The notes beneath the pieces were generated by a model. The model worked only from the letters and a program-made list of their open reading frames with translations, had not been told where the DNA came from and searched no databases. A program made the translations under genes and the position numbers. Shown in pieces: positions 1 through 4,813 of a stretch of DNA of 11,881 nt (its first letter is position 1; the number at the start of each line of letters is the position of its first letter). This stretch comes from Candidatus Aminicenantota bacterium. GTDB lineage: Bacteria > Acidobacteriota > Aminicenantia > Aminicenantales > Aminicenantaceae. The DNA lies in contig DAOUSP010000023.1 of NCBI GenBank assembly GCA_030627155.1, positions 1-11,881 on the forward strand, written 5' to 3'.

Positions 1-108
1 CAAAGCCCATTGTGGAGGGTGGGAGGGTCTTGGCAAGGATGGAGGGGAACCGGCGCTGTGACAGATTACACGTTCATAATTAACTGTCACGGAAATAGAG
101 ATGCTTCC
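1..108. repeat. Terminal copy of dispersed repeat (left, partial)
   Basis: This stretch is an inverted match to 11777-11881 at the other end of the window. It aligns over about 105 bases with roughly ten mismatches and one single-base gap. The copy is open to the left, so its outer end is outside the window. Its inner end reads GGAAATAGAGATGCTTCC, the same terminal motif that closes the complete element at 1144-1480. A 7-bp stem, GTGACAG (58-64) with CTGTCAC (84-90), encloses a 19-base loop. The interior (1-60) is GC-rich, unlike the neighbouring AT-rich genes, and differs from the interior of the 1144-1480 element. A reading frame crosses it but looks spurious. Confidence 0.85.
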
Positions 109-141
109 ATATCTTTTAAAGACCTTTTAATACCTATGCAG

Positions 142-170
142 TTGATGATTCTTTCTGTTTATCTTAATAT
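142..170 (+). promoter_or_regulatory. Possible sigma70-type promoter for the DUF1648-like gene
   Basis: TTGATG (142-147) and TAATAT (165-170) are separated by 17 bases, 34 bases after the end of the left repeat copy. Each hexamer matches the consensus at 4 of 6 positions in an AT-rich background, so the call is tentative. The start codon is at 203. Confidence 0.35.
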
Positions 171-202
171 TAAAATACACAAAGGTTTTTTGGTGAGAGT
201 AA

Positions 203-694
203 ATGAAAAAACCATGGCGCCTGCTTATCCTCTTCAATGTTATCCTTCTTTGTATCAGCTGGGTGATGGCTGTCTATGCATATCCCAGGCTTCCAATGGA
301 AATGCCTCTTTGGCTGAATTTCTGCGGTCAACCTGTAATCAAAATGCAAAAATCACTCATTTTTTTTCTTTATCCAGTAATCCAAAGCCTTTTTAATCTC
401 TGCTTTCTCCTGGTATATGGAGTTGGGCCTATATCTAAGAAAATTTCCTATAAAGATTTGGTTTATTTGAATCAGAAAAAGAAAAAACTATTGGGAGAGT
501 TAAAAAAAGAGATTGCTTTTCTTGCACTGATTTTTTTCAATTTAATTTTTATCCATATTCATAGAAGCCTTATTTTATTAGCCCATGAAGTAGAAAAAGG
601 AGTCGAACCCAAATATTTTTATTCTATATTTGTAATTATTATTATTCTTATCCCTTATTATCATATGCGTAAACGCATGATTTTAAAAAAATAA
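203..694 (+). CDS. Small membrane protein, DUF1648-like
   Basis: A 163-residue protein with about four predicted membrane segments (roughly residues 6-26, 50-73, 103-126 and 138-153) and a Lys-rich loop near 79-102. After the first segment, residues 27-47 carry a pattern (YPRLPMEMPLWLNFCGQP) resembling the DUF1648 family motif, in which a Leu-Pro...Pro...Asn..Gly-x-Pro stretch follows the first helix. DUF1648 proteins are integral membrane proteins of poorly defined function, some linked to regulation of envelope or bacteriocin-like functions. The ATG at 203 is preceded by a weak purine-rich stretch (GGTGAG). A longer overlapping frame that begins in the repeat at position 10 has no membrane pattern and is a shadow. 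The gene converges on the minus-strand gene ending at 735. The membrane-protein call is firm; the family call is by motif only. Confidence 0.7.
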   Translation: MKKPWRLLILFNVILLCISWVMAVYAYPRLPMEMPLWLNFCGQPVIKMQKSLIFFLYPVIQSLFNLCFLLVYGVGPISKKISYKDLVYLNQKKKKLLGELKKEIAFLALIFFNLIFIHIHRSLILLAHEVEKGVEPKYFYSIFVIIIILIPYYHMRKRMILKK

Positions 695-734
695 TCCACA
701 TGATAAATAGGAAAGAGAAACTCTGTAGGGGGGG

Positions 735-1043
735 TTATTTTTTTTTTGAAAGGAGCAACTCTTTTCGTTTAAGAAGATGTTTTGCATACTTAGAGTCCAA
801 TCCTCCCAATTTTTCTTTGATGTCATTTAACTTCGCTTCAATTTCAGCTAAGGTCATCTTGTTAATTTTCTTCTTTTTTGAGGGCGTTGGAGTGGGTAGC
901 TCCTCGGGTTTCTTGCTTTCAGCAGGAGCTTTTTCTTCTGTGGATGCGGGTTTGGATTCTTCGGCAGGCGAAGGCGTTTCCTTGTTTTCAGAAGCTACTG
1001 TCTTTTCATCTTTTTTATCTTCAGTTTTTTTGTCTTCAGTCAT
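735..1043 (-). CDS. K/E/P/A-rich protein with helical C-terminal tail, unknown function
   Basis: A 102-residue protein with two parts. Residues 1-60 are low-complexity and charged (Lys, Glu, Ala, Pro, Ser, Thr), with no signal peptide, and look disordered. Residues ~61-102 look like a helical or coiled-coil segment (KMTLAEIEAKLNDIKEKLGG, then LDSKYAKHLLKRKELLL). The C-terminal part is the likely conserved portion. The frame could extend upstream to 1094, but the ATG at 1043 is preferred because GAAGG (complement of 1051-1055) sits 7 bases upstream and the extension is AT-rich and unlike the rest. The stop codon follows a T10 run (738-747, plus strand) that encodes the terminal lysines. I do not recognise a named family. 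A cytoplasmic adaptor or nucleic-acid-binding role would be a guess. Confidence 0.7.
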   Translation of the reverse strand: MTEDKKTEDKKDEKTVASENKETPSPAEESKPASTEEKAPAESKKPEELPTPTPSKKKKINKMTLAEIEAKLNDIKEKLGGLDSKYAKHLLKRKELLLSKKK

Positions 1044-1093
1044 TTTTTTTCCTTCATATAAGATATAATTAAAAAAAATTAATCTTTTAAACA

Positions 1094-1099
1094 ATTATA
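1094..1099 (-). promoter_or_regulatory. Perfect -10 hexamer upstream of the K/E-rich gene
   Basis: On the minus strand the sequence reads TATAAT, about 50 bases before the start at 1043. No good -35 hexamer lies 17 bases further upstream, so it may be an incidental match in AT-rich DNA. Confidence 0.3.
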
Positions 1100-1143
1100 A
1101 TACCAAAAATTTACTTAAAAGAGAAATTAATTACTTATCAAGT

Positions 1144-1480
1144 AAGCATCTTTTTTTCCGTGACAGAATGAAAGGATTAAGACCCGGGGATGGCTGAAGC
1201 GACCTTCGAAGATTTAGCCTTCCCGAACCGACCCCAAGGGAATCCGGCTCAGCCGGACGGCCGAGGATGTCTGAGCACGAGACCAAACGAACCTCTATGC
1301 TTTAGAAGGCAGCAGGCGATAACTGACGATTGGGGCTTAAATGCGGAGTTTTGAGGCCGCCGAAGGGGGAGATGAGGGAATGGCGTATAAAATCTGAGGG
1401 GAGCAAAGCCATTCCCCGGGTCTTTAATCGCTAAGGCAAATTGATAGAGCTTCAAATATCACAGAAAAAAAGATGCTTCC
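1144..1480 (+). mobile_element. MITE-like non-autonomous element with 20-bp terminal inverted repeats
   Basis: The ends are near-perfect inverted repeats: AAGCATCTTTTTTTCCGTGA (1144-1163) and the complement of 1459-1478 agree at 19 of 20 positions. Inside are outer arms AAGACCCGGGGATGGC (1179-1194) and GCCATTCCCCGGGTCTT (1408-1424), which can pair with a one-base bulge. The right arm can instead pair locally with GGGAATGGC (1376-1384) over 9 bp and a 23-base loop. The stretch 1181-1380 is about 58% G+C by hand count, far above the flanking genes. No convincing protein is encoded; the minus-strand frame at 1249-1455 has no family character. The element fills most of the 487-base gap between 1043 and 1531. 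A clean target-site duplication is not evident, although TTATCAA occurs close outside both ends. Confidence 0.75.
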
Positions 1481-1492
1481 AATTATCAAACA

Positions 1493-1521
1493 TTGCACCT
1501 CTGTAAGGAATTTAGTATATT
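1493..1521 (+). promoter_or_regulatory. Probable promoter of the waaA cluster
   Basis: TTGCAC (1493-1498), a 17-base spacer and TATATT (1516-1521) form a sigma70-like promoter with a good -10. It begins 14 bases outside the terminal repeat of the MITE-like element. The expected transcription start (about 1528) is only a few bases before the ATG at 1531, so the message would be nearly leaderless. Confidence 0.5.
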
Positions 1522-1530
1522 CATTGGAAC

Positions 1531-2805
1531 ATGTATTTTTTGTATTCGGTTCTGTTGTTACTGTCTTTTTTTGTATATATTCCTGTTTACTTTGTAAAAT
1601 TACGGGTTTTACGTGGTGAAAGCCTTTGCCTCAGGGAACGCCTTGGGTTTCATCTTCCTGAAAAACTTGAAAAATGTCCTTCCCTATGGCTTCATGCTGT
1701 TTCCGTGGGGGAAGTTCTTTCCCTTCAGAATCTTATCAAAAAAATCAAGGAGAAGCATCCTGATTGGGTTATTTATTTTTCTACTTTGACTATTACTGGC
1801 ATGCAGATAGCTAAAAAAAAATTGCATGGAGTTGACCGTTTCTTTTTTATCCCCATGGATTTTAATGTAATAGTGAAGAGGTTTTTTAAACAATTAAACC
1901 CTAATCTATTCATTTTAGCAGAATCTGAATTTTGGCCAAACTTACTGAGACAGGCAAAAAAAAATAACTGTCCTGTTATTTTAATCAACGGAAGAATTTC
2001 TGCCAGTTCTTTTAATCGATATCGTAGAATTAAGTTTTTGGTGAAAGTAATTTTAAAAAATATAGATTATTTTCTTGTCCAAACTAAAGAAGATAGAATG
2101 AGATTGGAAAAAATCGGGGTTGATCCACAAGTGATTGAAGTGGCTGGCAATCTGAAAAGCGATGTTAACTTGCCTTTATTATCGAAAGATCAACTATTAC
2201 AGATTAAGAAAAGTTTGAATATTCCAGAAAACAAAAGGGTTATTCTTGCAGGAAGTACCAGGAAGGGAGAAGAAGAAATGCTTCTTCAATCTTTTAAAAA
2301 GGCCAAATCAAAAGAAAATAACTTGCTTTTAATTATAGCTCCTCGCCATCCAGAAAGGACTCCAGATATAGAAAAGCTTTGTCAAAACTTCAACCTTAAA
2401 GTAGCAAAACGCACAGATGAAAAACATGAAAAACATTGGGATGTCCTGATTCTTGACACATTGGGAGAGCTTGCTAATTTTTACGCCCTTTGTGATATTG
2501 CGTTTATTGGAGGGAGCTTGGTCCCTTGGGGAGGGCAAAATCTGTTAGAGCCTGCCTTTTATGAAAAACCAATCTTTTTTGGCCCTCACATGGAGAATTT
2601 TTCCTATTTAGCTCGAAAGTTTATTCAGACAGGCGCGGCTAAGGTTGTCAATAATGAAAAAGAGCTTTGCCATGTGTTTCTTAATAAGAATGAAGAGCAG
2701 TTAAAACAGATGGGACACCAGGCAAGAAAGACATTGAATTCATTGCAAGGGCCAACAGAACGAACTTTGGCTTTTATTGAAAATATGGTGAATAAAAATC
2801 CATAA
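1531..2805 (+). CDS. waaA: 3-deoxy-D-manno-octulosonic acid (Kdo) transferase
   Basis: A 424-residue protein, the usual length for WaaA/KdtA, which moves Kdo from CMP-Kdo onto lipid IV-A in lipopolysaccharide synthesis at the cytoplasmic face of the inner membrane. Residues 3-24 form the N-terminal membrane anchor. The GT30 acceptor-binding half contains HAVSVGE (55-61, with the conserved catalytic Glu61), a TLTITG stretch (85-90), ESEFWPN (131-137, family ETE-WPN) and NGRIS (153-157). The second half has AGSTRKGEEE (240-249; the family commonly has His where this has Arg), RHPER (272-276), DTLGEL (309-314) and GGSLVPWGGQNLLEPA (327-342), the CMP-Kdo-binding region. No Shine-Dalgarno sequence precedes the ATG, in line with the adjacent promoter. 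It ends 5 bases before the PAP2 gene and is probably co-transcribed with it. Confidence 0.95.
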   Translation: MYFLYSVLLLLSFFVYIPVYFVKLRVLRGESLCLRERLGFHLPEKLEKCPSLWLHAVSVGEVLSLQNLIKKIKEKHPDWVIYFSTLTITGMQIAKKKLHGVDRFFFIPMDFNVIVKRFFKQLNPNLFILAESEFWPNLLRQAKKNNCPVILINGRISASSFNRYRRIKFLVKVILKNIDYFLVQTKEDRMRLEKIGVDPQVIEVAGNLKSDVNLPLLSKDQLLQIKKSLNIPENKRVILAGSTRKGEEEMLLQSFKKAKSKENNLLLIIAPRHPERTPDIEKLCQNFNLKVAKRTDEKHEKHWDVLILDTLGELANFYALCDIAFIGGSLVPWGGQNLLEPAFYEKPIFFGPHMENFSYLARKFIQTGAAKVVNNEKELCHVFLNKNEEQLKQMGHQARKTLNSLQGPTERTLAFIENMVNKNP

Positions 2806-2810
2806 GAGCT

Positions 2811-3647
2811 ATGAACAGCCATAATAAGAAATATTTAACAGTTTTTCTTTTAATTTGGTTTGTGCCTGTGTGTTTCTTTTCTGGAACTATCCGAGCAGAG
2901 AAGGTTTCTCAAGAATATAGATTCAATAAAGAATTTTTTAAAGCTTTTGGAAATGACTGGGCAGACATCATTTCATCGCCAAAAGGGTGGGGAAAATCCG
3001 ATTTTTTTAATCTATCCATGATTGTATGTGGAGGGACTCTTTTTGCCATATTCGATAAAGACATCAATCATGCCTTTATAGAAAACCGTTCGAATGAATC
3101 AGAAGACATTTCCCATTTTGTATCCAATATTGGCCATGGTGCCTTTTTAGGGAGCTTTATTGCTTCCCTGTATGCATCAGGCGAAATATTTCAAGACCAC
3201 AGCTTGCGAAAGACAGCATTACTCAGTCTGGAAAGCTGGATGATATCAGGGGCTATAGTGACCACAATGAAGTTTTTAATTGGCCGGCAGCGTCCAAAAG
3301 AAAATGAGATGGCTTTTTCTTTCAAACCGTTATCTTTTAAATCAAGTTTCCATTCCTTTCCTTCTGGACACGCCTCTTCAGTTTTTGCTGTAGCTGCTGT
3401 TGTGGCCTGCCAATCCGATAAATTCTACGTAGATTTAGTTTCTTACACTTTAGCCAGTCTTGTGGCTATATCAAGAGTCCATGACAGCAAGCATTGGGCT
3501 TCTGATGTTTTTATTGGTTCTGCAATAGGGTATTTTATCGGAAAAAAGATATCGGAATTAAATCGAGACAAAAAGTCAAAAAGCGTGGATATTAACTTTT
3601 GCTTTTCATCTAAGAGCCAATCTTTGACTTTTTCTTTTTATTTTTAA
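2811..3647 (+). CDS. Exported PAP2-family phosphatase (lipid phosphatase-like)
   Basis: A 278-residue protein with all three motifs of the PAP2 acid phosphatase superfamily: K154-x6-R161-P162, P184-S-G-H187, and S221-R222-x5-H228-x3-D232. His187 and His228 are the expected catalytic histidines. An N-terminal hydrophobic segment (about 8-28) looks like a signal peptide or first membrane helix, and hydrophobic segments around 65-82, 108-122, 140-156, 188-200 and 210-221 are compatible with a membrane protein. Family members remove phosphate from lipid phosphates such as undecaprenyl pyrophosphate, phosphatidic acid or lipid A. The location directly after waaA points to a lipid A or undecaprenyl substrate, but this is inference. 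The C-terminus (259-278) alternates polar and hydrophobic residues and ends in Phe, like a beta strand of an outer-membrane protein, which is unusual for the family. The start lies 5 bases after the waaA stop. Confidence 0.88.
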   Translation: MNSHNKKYLTVFLLIWFVPVCFFSGTIRAEKVSQEYRFNKEFFKAFGNDWADIISSPKGWGKSDFFNLSMIVCGGTLFAIFDKDINHAFIENRSNESEDISHFVSNIGHGAFLGSFIASLYASGEIFQDHSLRKTALLSLESWMISGAIVTTMKFLIGRQRPKENEMAFSFKPLSFKSSFHSFPSGHASSVFAVAAVVACQSDKFYVDLVSYTLASLVAISRVHDSKHWASDVFIGSAIGYFIGKKISELNRDKKSKSVDINFCFSSKSQSLTFSFYF

Positions 3648-3702
3648 TGGAGTTCCCCCGTTTACAAATAGTGTCTATCCAGAAAAGTGAGGATGATAGG
3701 AA

Positions 3703-4602
3703 ATGAAAAAAGTTGTTTTTATCTTGTCTTTCTTAATAAGCATAAGCACTGGAAATATTTCTGCTTCTACTTTCCAAGTGAAGCAAACAGAGGCTGTTAG
3801 AAGGCCAACCGTTAAACTTCATTATAGAGCTCTGCAGCCTGGAGAAGTGATACAAGTACTCTTGAAGGAATCTTATTCTGTAAGAGAGGCAACAGCCAGG
3901 TTTCTTGGGAAAAAATATACATTTTTTAAAATGAAAAATTCAACAGAGTTTTTGGCGTTAATAGGGCTTGATCTCGGGGTTTCTCCTGGTGCTTATACTT
4001 TGAATATATCGATTCTCTATTCTGATAACAGCCATGAGACTATATCCCCGAATATCAAGGTTGTATCAAAAGAGTTTCCAGTAAAAAGGCTATGGGTAGA
4101 AGAAAAATTTGTAACACCTCCAAAGGAAGTCCAAGAACGTATCCAGAGAGAATCAGAAATCCTTCAAACCGTCTATGATATATATACTCCAATGTGGCTT
4201 GGTGAAGGTCAGTTCATAATTCCTTCAGAAGGTGAAATAGTGTCAAACTTTGGCGAACGGCGCTTTTTTAACAACAAACCCCGTTCATCCCATGGTGGAG
4301 TGGACATTTCTTCTCCTTCTGGTTTTCCTGTGAATGCATCCAATTCAGGTAGAGTGCTGTTGGCTGCTGATTTATACTTTGCTGGAAAGACAGTCATAAT
4401 TGACCATGGGTTGGGAGTACACACAATATACTGTCATTTCTCGAAGATTCTGGTAAAAAGAGGGGAATTTTTGAATAAAGGAAAAATCATAGGAAAGGTA
4501 GGAGCTACAGGCAGAGTAACCGGCCCTCATTTGCATTGGGGTGTCAAATTGTATGGAAGCCGGGTGGACCCATTATCTCTTTTAAACCTCAAGTTTAAGT
4601 GA
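3703..4602 (+). CDS. Secreted M23 (LytM-type) metallopeptidase
   Basis: A 299-residue protein with an N-terminal signal peptide (about residues 1-22, cleavage near SAS-TF), so it acts in the periplasm. Residues ~25-160 form an N-terminal region without a family I recognise, possibly beta-rich, ending in a charged helix (139-156). The peptidase domain runs from about 173 to 295. Its zinc ligands are H197 and D201 (in HGGVD) and H278 (in GPHLHWG); H245 (in YCHFSK) and H276 are the other active-site histidines. All are present, so activity is expected, unlike the degenerate EnvC/NlpD-type LytM activators. M23 enzymes cleave peptidoglycan cross-links or interpeptide bridges. It follows the PAP2 gene by 55 bases and may belong to the same transcription unit. 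The ATG is preceded by a weak GAGGATGATAGGA purine stretch. Confidence 0.93.
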   Translation: MKKVVFILSFLISISTGNISASTFQVKQTEAVRRPTVKLHYRALQPGEVIQVLLKESYSVREATARFLGKKYTFFKMKNSTEFLALIGLDLGVSPGAYTLNISILYSDNSHETISPNIKVVSKEFPVKRLWVEEKFVTPPKEVQERIQRESEILQTVYDIYTPMWLGEGQFIIPSEGEIVSNFGERRFFNNKPRSSHGGVDISSPSGFPVNASNSGRVLLAADLYFAGKTVIIDHGLGVHTIYCHFSKILVKRGEFLNKGKIIGKVGATGRVTGPHLHWGVKLYGSRVDPLSLLNLKFK

Positions 4603-4621
4603 GGAAGAACCTGCAATTCCG

Positions 4622-4750
4622 TTAAATTTGAAGTTCTATCAATTTGCCTTAACGAGGAAAGACCCGAGGATGGCGTATAAAATTTAAGGGGGAAAACCAT
4701 CCCCGGGTCTTAGTCCTTTCATTCTATTATGAAAATGGAGATGCATACTT
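4622..4750 (-). repeat. Short inverted, degenerate copy of the 1144-1480 element
   Basis: Read on the minus strand, this copy matches the flanks of the 1144-1480 element on both sides. One side is the TIR region (AGTATGCATCTCCATTTTC against AGTAAGCATCTTTTTTTCC) followed by AGAATGAAAGGA-TAAGACCC. The other is CTTCAAAT plus GGCAAATTGATAGA. Most of the GC-rich interior is missing. The centre is a strong hairpin: AAGACCCGAGGATGG (4659-4673) pairs with CCATCCCCGGGTCTT (4697-4711), with one mismatch on the plus strand that becomes G-U on the minus strand, around a 23-base loop. It lies 46 bases beyond the M23 stop codon and could slow transcription, but no T-run follows as in a classic terminator. 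It fills most of the gap between 4602 and 4814. Confidence 0.8.
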
Positions 4751-4764
4751 TAAGCGATTACATG

Positions 4765-4793
4765 TTGACAACCATTGTGTCGGTTTCTATAGT
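4765..4793 (+). promoter_or_regulatory. Strong sigma70-like promoter of the phosphoglycerate mutase gene
   Basis: A consensus TTGACA (4765-4770), a 17-base spacer and TATAGT (4788-4793, 5 of 6 consensus) lie just outside the end of the repeat copy. Transcription would begin near 4800, leaving a leader of about 14 bases without a Shine-Dalgarno sequence before the ATG at 4814. Confidence 0.75.
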
Positions 4794-4813
4794 ATAAACT
4801 TATTTTAACTACG

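Noticed and set aside
10..396. Plus-strand open frame of 128 codons from the left repeat into the DUF1648-like gene
   Set aside because: It begins in repeat DNA, overlaps the membrane-protein gene in another frame and shows no family pattern.
664..682. ATGCGT-AA-ACGCAT palindrome near the end of the DUF1648-like gene
   Set aside because: A six-bp stem with a 2-base gap inside coding sequence; too short and without a convincing T-run to support a terminator or operator.
700..1068. Plus-strand Ser/Phe-rich frame opposite the K/E-rich gene
   Set aside because: The low-complexity composition is the antisense image of Lys/Glu codons; the minus-strand gene has a ribosome binding site and sensible domains.
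1249..1455. Minus-strand open frame of 68 codons inside the MITE-like element
   Set aside because: It lies over the structured GC-rich interior and outer hairpin arm, has no ribosome binding site or domain, and reads like a repeat-derived frame.
1128..1490. TTATCAA on both sides of the MITE-like element as a target-site duplication
   Set aside because: The distances to the two ends differ (gta versus tccaa), so it does not fit a clean duplication.
4659..4711. Hairpin as an intrinsic terminator for the M23 gene
   Set aside because: The stem is strong but no T-run follows on the plus strand, and the hairpin is the core of a dispersed repeat. A termination effect is possible but not supported as a classic terminator.
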